NCBI GenBank assembly: GCA_019307745.1
Contig: JAFDJA010000004.1
Span: forward strand, 1 to 40,047
Source of the DNA: Deltaproteobacteria bacterium
GTDB taxonomy: Bacteria > Desulfobacterota > DSM-4660 > Desulfatiglandales > HGW-15
Direction of reading: 5' to 3'
Length of the DNA stretch: 40,047 bases
Positions 9,475-19,100 of this stretch are shown one piece after another. How positions within the stretch are numbered: the stretch's first letter is position 1; each line of letters starts with the position of its first letter. The notes beneath the pieces were generated by a model, which saw only the letters and a list, made by a program, of their open reading frames with translations, was not told the DNA's origin and searched no databases. The position numbers and the translations under genes were made by a program.

Positions 9475-10179
9475 ATGATTGTTGGAAAACAAAAGACCTT
9501 AGAAGAGATATGGGATATTATTAAGGATTGTAAAAAAATCCTGGTTTTTGGATGTAATACCTGTGTTGCAGTGTGTCATGAAGGAGGAAACAAGGAGGCA
9601 GAAGTACTCGGTTCCATCCTTCGAATGAAATCAAAACAGGAAGGATCAGATACAGAGATAACAGACAGCGGCATTGAAAGGCAGTGCGAGCACGAGTATT
9701 TTGAACAGGCTGCAGAGGCCATAGAATCAGCAGATGCTATACTCTCAATTGCCTGCGGCGCTGGCATACAATTTCTGGGGGAAAAATTTCCCCATAAAAT
9801 TATTCTTCCAGGGCTTAATACCACTTTTATTGGAGTTGTAGATGCGCCCGGAGAATTCAGTGAACGCTGCCTTATGTGCGGAGACTGTATTCTCCATCTG
9901 ACAGGTGGAATCTGCCCTATCACACGATGCTCAAAATCTATTATGAATGGCCCTTGCGGGGGAAGTCATGACGGGCTATGTGAAATCGCGCCTGATGTCC
10001 CATGTGCCTGGCATCTGATCTACGAAAGGTTGGAGAAACAGGGAAGGCTTGACCTGATGACTGAATTTATTCCTTTCAAGAACTGGCTGACATCCAGAGA
10101 TGGAGGTCCCCGTAAACAGTCACGTCCTGATATCATGACCGACGATAATACAGCAGGTGAACCGGAACAGACCGGATGA
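9475..10179 (+). CDS. metV: MetV-like zinc/iron-sulfur protein (MTHFR C-terminal-type partner of MetF)
   Basis: NTCVAVCHEGGNKEA, SIACGAGIQ..., CLMCGDCILHLTGGICPITRCSKSIMNGPCGGSHDGLCE. Aggag ribosome-binding site at 9461 before ATG 9475 (an alternative TTG start is at 9469). Confidence 0.87.
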   Translation: MIVGKQKTLEEIWDIIKDCKKILVFGCNTCVAVCHEGGNKEAEVLGSILRMKSKQEGSDTEITDSGIERQCEHEYFEQAAEAIESADAILSIACGAGIQFLGEKFPHKIILPGLNTTFIGVVDAPGEFSERCLMCGDCILHLTGGICPITRCSKSIMNGPCGGSHDGLCEIAPDVPCAWHLIYERLEKQGRLDLMTEFIPFKNWLTSRDGGPRKQSRPDIMTDDNTAGEPEQTG

Positions 10180-10229
10180 GCCACCGCTGTTTTAAATAGC
10201 CTGATTTAACCGGTTAAGATAGTAAAAAA

Positions 10230-10269
10230 AGGGATTGCAGCGCTGATTTTAAAAAGCAATGCAATCCCT
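10230..10269. terminator. Hairpin terminator between metV and tRNA-Leu, possibly bidirectional
   Basis: Perfect AGGGATTGCA (10230-10239) / TGCAATCCCT (10260-10269), preceded by an A-run and followed by a T-rich tract. Confidence 0.7.
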
Positions 10270-10279
10270 TATTTTATTC

Positions 10280-10367
10280 TGGTGCCTGGGACGAGAATCG
10301 AACTCGTACACACAAAATGTGCGAGGGATTTTAAGTCCCTTGCGTCTACCAATTCCGCCACCCAGGC
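10280..10367 (-). tRNA. tRNA-Leu (anticodon UAA), CCA encoded
   Basis: Reverse complement GCCTGGGTGGCGGAATTGGTAGACGCAAGGGACTTAAAATCCCT...GAGTTCGATTCTCGTCCCAGGCACCA: 7-bp acceptor stem, anticodon loop CTTAAAA, variable arm and T arm. Confidence 0.95.
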
Positions 10368-10469
10368 GTAAACAAAGACAGGATTGTCCCGTTCTTTATC
10401 CAGAGAGTTTTTACATATTTATCACTGTAAAATCAAGATAATTAATCGAATATCTTAGTAAAAACAGAA

Positions 10470-10499
10470 AAGCGGTTAAGGACAAATCCTTAACCGCTT
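10470..10499. terminator. Strong perfect hairpin, likely terminator or mRNA-end structure
   Basis: 13-bp perfect stem AAGCGGTTAAGGA / TCCTTAACCGCTT with CAAA loop; A-rich tract upstream, no strong T-run downstream. Confidence 0.5.
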
Positions 10500-10590
10500 A
10501 TTAAACCGAAAGACATCCCTGCCAATATCTCCTAAACATTCCCGAAAGGCAGCAGGTTTCAACGAAGTGGAGAAATATAGGAGGAGAAGA

Positions 10591-10662
10591 ATGTCAAAAC
10601 CTGCCGCCGTTGTTGTCAATAGGGAGAAAAACTATACTTATTGCCAAGGTTGTTTACATTGA
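10591..10662 (+). pseudogene. Short ORF resembling the N-terminus of a 2-oxoacid:ferredoxin oxidoreductase beta subunit (putative relic)
   Basis: aggaggagaagaATG followed by MSKPAAVVVNREKNYTYCQGCLH then TGA TAA. The YCxGCxH signature resembles the YCPGCGH motif of OFOR beta subunits; no continuation was seen. Confidence 0.3.
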
Positions 10663-10803
10663 TAACACAGTAATATGAATTGAAGATGAATTTTTTTAAA
10701 AAAAATAATCTTAATCAGTGGAGGGAGGTTTTCTGCGGGAGAGGAGCTGAAAAGAGGAGGACAAAGGAAAAAAATATTTCCGGGTTGAAAGCAGATAATA
10801 CTA

Positions 10804-13800
10804 TCAGGCCATCCTTTCAATCTCCTCTATCCTCTTTTTCAATCGTTTTTCAGAGACTGGGAAAAAAGTCTTGAGCTCCTGGGCAAACAGGCTGACCCTA
10901 AACTCTTCAAGCATCCATCCAAACTCCTTTACTGCCGCGCGCTTTTCAGATGACGCGTAATTAGATAGCCCTTTATTCATTTCTTTATATATACTTATAT
11001 AAGGCCTTATCTGAGCTGCTTTTGTCCTGTCCTTCTGAGGATCAACGCTTCCTCGCCGCGCCCTTATAAGAAGGGCCTTTATGTACCTAGGAATGTGCTC
11101 AAGCCTGTCAAAAGGGTATTGATCAAAAAAATTCTGAGGAATAAGCAGGTCCAGCTCATTTTGAATTTCCTGTACCAATGAATGGTCTGTGCTGGTTGAC
11201 CTTTTTGCGGATTCCATGGCACCCAGTCCGGATTTTATTTCCATATATGCCTCTATAATCCTGGTACCAAGCAGGAGTGTGTTCTTTTCCCTGCCTACCA
11301 TATCTGATCTTATGTCTGCCTCATGCTCCTTAAACTCCTTTTCAGTCCTAATATTCACATAAAAAAGATGTCTGATACAAGCATCATAAAGTGCTTTCTC
11401 ATATAATTTATGTCCGCCAAAATAGACTGCTGCCCTGTGCAGCTTTTGAGGCAGAACAAGCCCTTTTTTCAAAAACTTGAGATCTTTTTTAAAGGAGACC
11501 TGATACAGGGCCGCCACTCCTTTGGGATGAACATCTTCCGCCTCTTCGAAATTACTGAACAGGCAAATCCTTGCACCCTTTTCCTCTTCAGGGACAAGGG
11601 CGGGATAGGCCTCAAGATAGGCGCCAAGTTCCAATCTTTCAGGAAGATCACCCAGATCCCATTCAAGGATCTTTCCTCTTTCCCATCTCTGGCGGGCCTG
11701 TTTCCATGGATCTGTCTCCTCCACTCCTGTGCTGTCCACAGAAACAGGCCTTCGGAGGGCACTAAGATCCCTTTCCGCCCTGATCTCCTTTCCCCTGTGG
11801 TCTGTGACAGCCACACGCAATCTCAGGTGGTCCTGAATATGCTCAACAGGCCATTCAGAGGCAGGAATATCTACATTGAAGTGCTCATAAATAAATCTGC
11901 CCAGACAGTTGATAAGTGATTTACCAGGACTGGGCGCCATCTCTGCAACGATCCTGTCCACTCTGTCTGACACAGGTACCAGCTGCTTTCTGTACCGCTT
12001 GGGAAGACCTTTAATAAGGGCATATACCTTTTCATAGAAAAGTCCGGGCACGAGCCAGTCCAGCTGCTCAGTTTTTATCCTGGAGATCATTGTGGAAGGG
12101 ACCTTGAGAGTCACACCATCATCATCTCTGCCAGGAGCAAACCTGTATGCAAGGTCAAACTGCCTGCCTCCCATTGTCATCTGACCGGGAAACCTGGACA
12201 GTTCATCAGGATCAGGGGCCAGGGCAATGATGTCATGTTCACACAACTTAAGAAAATCATCACCGCCTTTTTCTCTTATGAGTCTTTTAAGTCCTGCTGA
12301 GTCGCATATGCCTTCAAGCCTTTCAGAGTAAAACTGTTCAATAGCCTCATCATCCACAAGAATACCCCGCCGCCTGATTCGATCTTCCATGTTGCGGATC
12401 TTCTCAATCAGCCTCATATTATGATTCAAAAAGGAAAACCTATCCCTGATATTGCCATCTACCAGGGCAGACAGGATAAATAGTTCGTGTGATACTTTAA
12501 GGTTTATCCTTTTATATTGAACTGACCTTTTCGCGACAATTACAAGCCCATACAGGGAAACCTGCTCACTTGCCATAACCGAGCCCCGGCTCCTGCTCCA
12601 GCGAGGATCTGAATAGCTGTATTTGCACAGCCCTTTTCCCAGAGTTTCAAGCCATTCACAATCTATACGTGCTACTGTTCTTGCAAAAAGTCGAGAAGTC
12701 ATTACCATCTCCGCGCAGACTATCCACCTGGGATGTCTGTTAAACAGGGTAGAGCCCGGAAAAATCATGGCCTCCCGTCCCCTTGCCGCCTGGTACAGGT
12801 TCTTCTCCTTTATCAGGGCTATATTTGATAGATATCCGCACAGTACAGACCTATGGATACGGTCATAAAGGAGACCCGAATTATCTTTACTCTTTCTCCC
12901 GCCTACCCCGATCTTCTGCTCCTTAAGGATCAATGTTATCTGTCTGTGTATATGAATCCACTCGCGCATACGGATATAAGAAAGAAAGTTCTGTCTGCAG
13001 TACTTTCTCATCCGGCTCCGGGTCTTAACATATTCAAGCTGGGAATGAAACCTGTTCCAGATATTCAGGAGGGTGATAAAGTCAGAATCCATATCCTTAA
13101 ATCCAGTATGTTTCTGATCCGCAGCAGCAGTATTTTCAGGAGGTCTAACCCTGGGATCCTGGATACTCAGTACTGACGCAATAACTGCCACCTCATTAAC
13201 ACACGACTCTTTTTCCGCCTCAATTAGCATACGTGAAATCTTAGGGTCCAGGGGCATTCGTGCCATAATTCTTCCCATCCTTGTGAGAAATACCCCTCTG
13301 CCTTTTCGTTCAATCGCACCCAGTTCGGAAAGCAGATCAAAACCGTCCTTTACACTCCTGGGATCAGGCCGGTCCAGGAATGGAAAAGAATGTATATCTC
13401 CAAGCCCCAAGGCAATCATGCGCAGGATGACCTCGGCCAGATTAGCCCTGAGCACTTCAGGAGGGGTGAACTGCTCTCTTGTCTGAAAATCCTCTTCAGG
13501 ATAGAGCCTCACGCATACCCCGTCCTCCAAACGGCCGCACCTTCCCTTTCTCTGGTCTGCGCTGCTTATGGAGACAGGGCTCACAGGCAGACTTGTTATT
13601 CTGGATCTCGGGACATAGCGTGATATCCGGGCAAGGCCTGTGTCTATCACATACCTTATCCCGGGAATGGTAATGGAGGTTTCTGCCACATTAGTGGCCA
13701 CCACAATCTTTTTACCCGGACCGGACAGAAAGACACGAGCCTGTTTATCATAAGGAAGCCTCGCGAAAAGCGGCAGGATAGTAGTGCTTGAAAATTGTCT

Positions 13801-14748
13801 GGCCTCCAGGAGTTCACAGGTATCAAGGATATCCTGCTCCGTGGGCATAAAGACAAGCATATCACCCGGCTTGTCTTTCCTTGCCAACCTTTCAACGGCC
13901 TTTACCGCAGTATCAACGTAGGTAAAATCCCCTCTCTCCACAGATCTGGTATCAGGAGGCATATACCTGACCTCCACAGGGAACATCCTGCCGTGGACCG
14001 TGATGACCGGGGCATTGTCAGATCCCTTAGAGAACTTCTCCGTATCCATTGTGGCGGAGGTTATAATTATCTTGAGATCCCTGCGCTTCTTAATCAACCT
14101 CCTCAGGATGCCCAGGAGAAAATCAATATTAAGGCTCCTCTCATGGGCCTCATCTATGATAATTGTGTCGTAGTCATACAAAAGGGGATCGGCCTGAGTC
14201 TCGCTTAAAAGCATACCATCCGTCATGATCTTGATATAACTGTCGCGGCGAATCCTGTCCTGAAAACGGATCTTGTACCCCACTGACTTTCCAACATCTT
14301 CACCAATCTCTTCAGCAATTCTCCTGGCAATTGTTACGGCGGCTATTCGGCGGGGCTGTGTGCAGCCTATCATACCGGAAACACCCTGCCCTGCCATAAG
14401 GCACATCTTGGGGATCTGTGTGGACTTACCTGAACCTGTGTCGCCCGCAATGATCACAACCTGATTCTCTCTGATAGACTGTGTAATCTCTGCTGCCTTT
14501 TCACTGATTGGAAGGTTGGGAGGAAAATCAATATCCGGAATCAGATCCAGCCGCTTTGCCCTTTGTTTTACAGAGGACTTTGCCCTCTTTTCCAGAGAAA
14601 CCAGTTGCTTTAAAAGAGGGTCCGTGGGATTCTCTTTTTCAGCACTGCGCTGGATATCTTTCAGCCTTTTGGATATCCATGCCTTGTCCTTAAGCATTGC
14701 CCGGGAAAGGAGTGATCTGATATGTTTTATCTGTTCTGAGATAGCCAT
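10804..14748 (-). CDS. hrpA: ATP-dependent RNA helicase HrpA (DEAH box)
   Basis: 1314-aa ORF with VVIIAGDTGSGKSTQIPK, DEAH, ITSATMDTEKF, VVATNVAETSITIPGIRYVIDTGLAR, QRKGRCGR and a long HrpA-type C-terminus. Confidence 0.95.
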   Translation of the reverse strand: MAISEQIKHIRSLLSRAMLKDKAWISKRLKDIQRSAEKENPTDPLLKQLVSLEKRAKSSVKQRAKRLDLIPDIDFPPNLPISEKAAEITQSIRENQVVIIAGDTGSGKSTQIPKMCLMAGQGVSGMIGCTQPRRIAAVTIARRIAEEIGEDVGKSVGYKIRFQDRIRRDSYIKIMTDGMLLSETQADPLLYDYDTIIIDEAHERSLNIDFLLGILRRLIKKRRDLKIIITSATMDTEKFSKGSDNAPVITVHGRMFPVEVRYMPPDTRSVERGDFTYVDTAVKAVERLARKDKPGDMLVFMPTEQDILDTCELLEARQFSSTTILPLFARLPYDKQARVFLSGPGKKIVVATNVAETSITIPGIRYVIDTGLARISRYVPRSRITSLPVSPVSISSADQRKGRCGRLEDGVCVRLYPEEDFQTREQFTPPEVLRANLAEVILRMIALGLGDIHSFPFLDRPDPRSVKDGFDLLSELGAIERKGRGVFLTRMGRIMARMPLDPKISRMLIEAEKESCVNEVAVIASVLSIQDPRVRPPENTAAADQKHTGFKDMDSDFITLLNIWNRFHSQLEYVKTRSRMRKYCRQNFLSYIRMREWIHIHRQITLILKEQKIGVGGRKSKDNSGLLYDRIHRSVLCGYLSNIALIKEKNLYQAARGREAMIFPGSTLFNRHPRWIVCAEMVMTSRLFARTVARIDCEWLETLGKGLCKYSYSDPRWSRSRGSVMASEQVSLYGLVIVAKRSVQYKRINLKVSHELFILSALVDGNIRDRFSFLNHNMRLIEKIRNMEDRIRRRGILVDDEAIEQFYSERLEGICDSAGLKRLIREKGGDDFLKLCEHDIIALAPDPDELSRFPGQMTMGGRQFDLAYRFAPGRDDDGVTLKVPSTMISRIKTEQLDWLVPGLFYEKVYALIKGLPKRYRKQLVPVSDRVDRIVAEMAPSPGKSLINCLGRFIYEHFNVDIPASEWPVEHIQDHLRLRVAVTDHRGKEIRAERDLSALRRPVSVDSTGVEETDPWKQARQRWERGKILEWDLGDLPERLELGAYLEAYPALVPEEEKGARICLFSNFEEAEDVHPKGVAALYQVSFKKDLKFLKKGLVLPQKLHRAAVYFGGHKLYEKALYDACIRHLFYVNIRTEKEFKEHEADIRSDMVGREKNTLLLGTRIIEAYMEIKSGLGAMESAKRSTSTDHSLVQEIQNELDLLIPQNFFDQYPFDRLEHIPRYIKALLIRARRGSVDPQKDRTKAAQIRPYISIYKEMNKGLSNYASSEKRAAVKEFGWMLEEFRVSLFAQELKTFFPVSEKRLKKRIEEIERMA

Positions 14749-14830
14749 TGAAATTTCTTCAATCCTATGGGTTCAATGATCTGATAATTGTGATCAATAG
14801 ATATTATGGTTATACTGGTTTTGTCTACGC

Positions 14831-14859
14831 AAAAAAAATCCCCCGGCAGGACCGGGGGA
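14831..14859 (-). terminator. Rho-independent terminator for the 14.9-21.5 kb minus-strand genes
   Basis: Minus-strand hairpin TCCCCCGG-TCCTG-CCGGGGGA followed by eight T (plus-strand A-run 14831-14838). Confidence 0.85.
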
Positions 14860-14899
14860 CATTGTTTATCAGATTATGGTTGCTGGTACAAGTTTTATA

Positions 14900-16000
14900 T
14901 CATAAATCAAGGACTTCCTTAAGAGAACCAATTGCCTCTTCCAGCCCTATCCTGAAATCACCGTTAATATCATCACCAACAGTAACTCCGCTGGGTGTCA
15001 TTCCCGTGATCACCTGAAGGCTCCTGATAACATCAGCAAGGGCCTCGGCCAGGGGATCTTCCTCAGCATTTCTCACGCACCTGGAATAATAACTTTCTGT
15101 CTTTTCAATGTGACTCACTATTCCCCATTCAAGGGTCATATACCATGCCTGGGTATTGTGATTCCGGTTGGAGGTTGAAGTCCAGTACTCCGCAGTATTA
15201 TTCGGGGATTTAAAATACTGGTCATCAATTGAGGGGCTGTCGTAATCATCATTGTTTATAGAACGGAGTTCCTTGACATTAGGCAGTCTCCAGTCATCAT
15301 GGTTCGCTAAATTCAGGCCCTCGCAGTACTGAAGGCCCCCTTCCCAGTCTGTTGGAGGAGAATTACCATCCTGTTCCCACATAAGACCGGTATTATTATC
15401 TGTAACCGTACCGTTGCCATTGCCGGAAAAGGACATTTCATTCCCAGGCGTACCCCTTACACAGCGAACATAGTGAGCCTTGCTGGAAGCTTCAGTTTTT
15501 GGATGGGCCCCTATCCCGCCTCCCGAATTCACAACCCACACCTTGCTAGAGCCAAAGGCCGGAACCGTGTTTGACCACCAGTACTCCGCCTCGGTACTGC
15601 TCGTGAAATAGGCTGAATCCAGTGGAGGCTTTGCAGTATCGTGATTTACAATGCTGAATAATTCATGGGCGCTGGGAAGGCGCCAATCCTCACTTTCCCC
15701 CAGTGTGAGGTCCGCACAAAAAATAACCGCATCATCCCATGTGGTTGTTGTGCCGCTTTCGCCTTTCTGCCATATGAGCCCTGTCACATTATCGGTCACT
15801 GTGCCATTATCGTGATCGGTGAAATCAGGAGGATTAAAATCATAGTCAGAATCCTCTCCAAAAGTTTCTGTTGAAACAATTGTCTGCCCTGTATCAGGAA
15901 GGGCTGCCATGCTCCATGAAAAAACTTCATTGGAAACAACCAGGCAGAAGATCACGACAAGTACTATTCTGCAGGACATGCCGGTTACTGATTTATTCAT
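14900..16000 (-). CDS. Secreted protein with two tandem DUF1566 (Lcl C-terminal) domains and a C-terminal EF-hand/dockerin-like tail
   Basis: Signal peptide; two NGTVTDNxTGLxWxxxG...DWRLPxxxEL...YxRCVR units; tail LADVIRSLQVITGMTPSGVTVGDDINGDFRIGLEEAIGSLKEVLDL. Confidence 0.8.
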   Translation of the reverse strand: MNKSVTGMSCRIVLVVIFCLVVSNEVFSWSMAALPDTGQTIVSTETFGEDSDYDFNPPDFTDHDNGTVTDNVTGLIWQKGESGTTTTWDDAVIFCADLTLGESEDWRLPSAHELFSIVNHDTAKPPLDSAYFTSSTEAEYWWSNTVPAFGSSKVWVVNSGGGIGAHPKTEASSKAHYVRCVRGTPGNEMSFSGNGNGTVTDNNTGLMWEQDGNSPPTDWEGGLQYCEGLNLANHDDWRLPNVKELRSINNDDYDSPSIDDQYFKSPNNTAEYWTSTSNRNHNTQAWYMTLEWGIVSHIEKTESYYSRCVRNAEEDPLAEALADVIRSLQVITGMTPSGVTVGDDINGDFRIGLEEAIGSLKEVLDL

Positions 16001-16103
16001 GCATAATCTCCATATTTTAATAAGCCTAGTATATTAGATGCATCCGGGATTTTCCGAAGAACCACCTGAACGCATATTTTTTGAATCCTAACAGCTGTCC
16101 GGC

Positions 16104-19100
16104 CTAAAGACCGGCCGCGGACCTGAGATAATAGACCGCCTCTTCCAGCCCGACCCTGGAATCTTCATTGATATCAAGGACACCGGTAACATAGGACGGG
16201 TTCATGCCTGCTGTAACCTGAAGGGCGATGACCACCTTTGTAAGGTCATCCATTGCTTCAGGGAACAGGGCCTTGGGATACCTGTAGGCCCTGTAGACGG
16301 CGTTTGGCAGATTCAGGTTATCTCCCACATAGTCCTTCCGGCCCTTATCAGTATAGGGGCTTATATATTCCCATACTACATCAGGGTAATCTCTGCGCAC
16401 TGATGTGTCGGTCTGATCTGATTCCGCGATATAGGTAATTTCGAAGATATGCCCCATGTCAGAGCTGCATATCAGGGTATTGCCATTGAGTAGACGCTGG
16501 GCACTTCCGCCCATGACACTGAAAAAATTCAGGTTGCCGTCCGCGTAGTACATCCATTCCACCTGGTTGGACAGATCTTTTGTCTGTTTGTGCCTGTCAT
16601 GCTCATCACCGCCCTGGGGCCAGGAGGAATAATCCGCATCCGGAGGGTCTACATAACTGCCGGCCGGTGATCCATTAGATTGGAGATACCCGTTTACCTC
16701 AAAGATATAATTCTGGGGAGTGTACTCAAAAAGATACTGGCCGTTATTAAAAACCAGAAAATTGCCTGCCCCTTCCCTGCTGTCGTCAGGAATCCATGTC
16801 ACATTATGAGTGGCTCCTATCTGCTTGTGTCCTGGCGTTGACTTAGTCCAATCGGTCTCAACTGAAGGAGAGTCACCTGCTCCGTATCTCGCGGGATCAC
16901 CGAATCTGTAGAGAAAATCCCCGTCTAGATCTGATGCCTCTGCGGTTGTGGTGTTGTGATCAATAACATAGAACTCTCCAAGTGAAGAGTTTATGACTAT
17001 CTGATCCTTTGCGGCATTATAGTCGATGGAGTTGCAATCCAGCCAGTTGGCCGCAAGGGGCCTTCCCGGCATATTGATATATATTTTGCCGGCATCAGAC
17101 TGGGTGTTGGAGGCATGGTCAATGAATCGCCATTCCCATATGATATTGCCGCTGCTGTCCACCTCGATAATGACATCCATGGATTCGTCACCTGAAAGGG
17201 AATCTCCTGAATAACCGGCAGCATCGGCCTCTTCCTGTGACACCAGCCTGTTGGCAAGGATAAGTGTAGTGTAGTCACCTAAAGAAGAGTTGTAGATCCT
17301 GGTAAAATCATTATGGAGTTTGTAATCCGAAGGCGCGGTATATATCCATACCGTGTTACCGCTCCAGTCCATTTCATGGATAGCATCAAATTCGCTTATA
17401 TCATCTGTATCAGCAACCAGGATATTGCCTGCATGGCCTGTATAGTCCAGGGCGCGGGGATTGCCTCCTGCCGGCCATGTATTAACAGTATCTCCGTCCA
17501 TATCGACAAGATAACTGGTGTTCCCTGACCCAAACAGGGTATACCCTTCATATGATCTTTCTGAATCCCAGTATTTGCCGCCGGTTGCCCGCTGCAGGGA
17601 TTCATAATCATCACTGCCTTCATACGGAGACGGGGATTTTCCTGTAATGGTGCTGCCCGGAGTCAGGTCCATATTCTCAAGGGCAGGATGGTCTGTGGGA
17701 TAACGATAGGCACGGAAAGCTGAATTGAACATGGCTATATTATCTCCGATAACGGTAACTCCGGAGGTGGAATTGTCCTCTGTGAGGGGAATAATGTATT
17801 CCCAGACAACCCTGCCGTCTGATGTGACCTCCACAATATGGCCTTCTGTCATATTGCAGATAAGGGCGTTTCCATTTGGGAGAATCTGGCAACCTGAACC
17901 TATCTGACTCAGCATGTTAAAATGTGTCTCAGGGGTATAACTCCACACCTGCTGTCTTGATATGTTTCTGGCCATTTTATCAATGCCCGCTGCAGTGTCG
18001 GACAGGTCGTATCCCGCAAGGTGAGGCCAGACAAAATCGCCGGTATCGGTGCGTGAAGAATCAAGAAAGGGGTTGAACACAATGGCGCTGGACTGGTTTG
18101 TCCTTTCAAACATGTACTGGCTGTTATTAAAGATCATCAGGTTATTATCAAGGCCACTGACCGGGCCGGTATAAGCGTTTCCATTCGTAACGGCACTCGC
18201 GCTGTGCCCGAAAAGGTCAGAATAGATAAAGTGGACGTCATGGGAACCGCCGAACTGCTTGTGGCCCGGGCTTGACATTGTCCAGTCGGTCTCAACTGAA
18301 GGGGCGTCACCGGATTCATACCTGGCGGGATCTCCCATGCGGTACAGGAAATCACCCGATACCCCAGAGGCTGCTGCAATACTTCCGAGTGGATCACCAG
18401 CGATAAAGGTGCCGTCATGATCTATCACATAGGACTCACCCTGAACAGAGTTGGTGATAATATAACCTGTTTTTGGGTTATAATCCATGCCATTGCAGTG
18501 CAGCCAGTCATACTTGAGGTTTCTTCCCGGTATATTGATATTAAGCTTTTCCGGAAAGTCGGATATTGTGCCGTAGGGGATAATAAGAGCCTCTGAGTCA
18601 GTATCCTGCACCAGATGGTCCCAGAACCACCACTCCCATATTATGTTTCCTCCACTGTCAATCTCGCAAATTACGTCCATGGTGGCCGGACCCTTGTCAG
18701 TTTCAGTGCAGGAATCACATCCATTGGCCTGTGCGATTGAGCAGTCAACCACCTTATTGGCTATAAACAGAGTGGTGTACTCTCCCAGGGCCTTGTTATA
18801 TATCCTGTCCCAATCATGATGAAGATAGTAATCATCCCAGTCGTAACCTGTATTGGAGTCAAACCCCGAGGCCTCAAAACGCCACACCTCAACATCCGAC
18901 CAATTATATTCAACAAGCCCTTCCGAATTGCTAGGATCCGCTTTTGAGGAATCGAGAACATTACCCACATGGGATGATCCGTCAGCAGGATCAATATAGT
19001 CAAGCAGCCGCGGGTTAGCTCCGGTCTTACTCCATACATTGACGACCCGGCCCTGCATGTCAATCAAATAGCCCTTTTTCATACCAAACAGAGTATAGCC

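Noticed and set aside
8941-9492. 183-aa minus-strand ORF
   Set aside because: Antisense to the UGA-containing mvhD; the plus-strand frame has clear MvhD homology, whereas this ORF has no recognisable domain. It is a shadow ORF.
10660-10665. Second selenocysteine read-through (TGA after YCQGCLH)
   Set aside because: The TGA is followed immediately in frame by TAA, so read-through cannot extend a protein.
10804-14748. Many 60-137-aa ORFs antisense to hrpA
   Set aside because: No recognisable domains; explained by codon usage of the long helicase gene.
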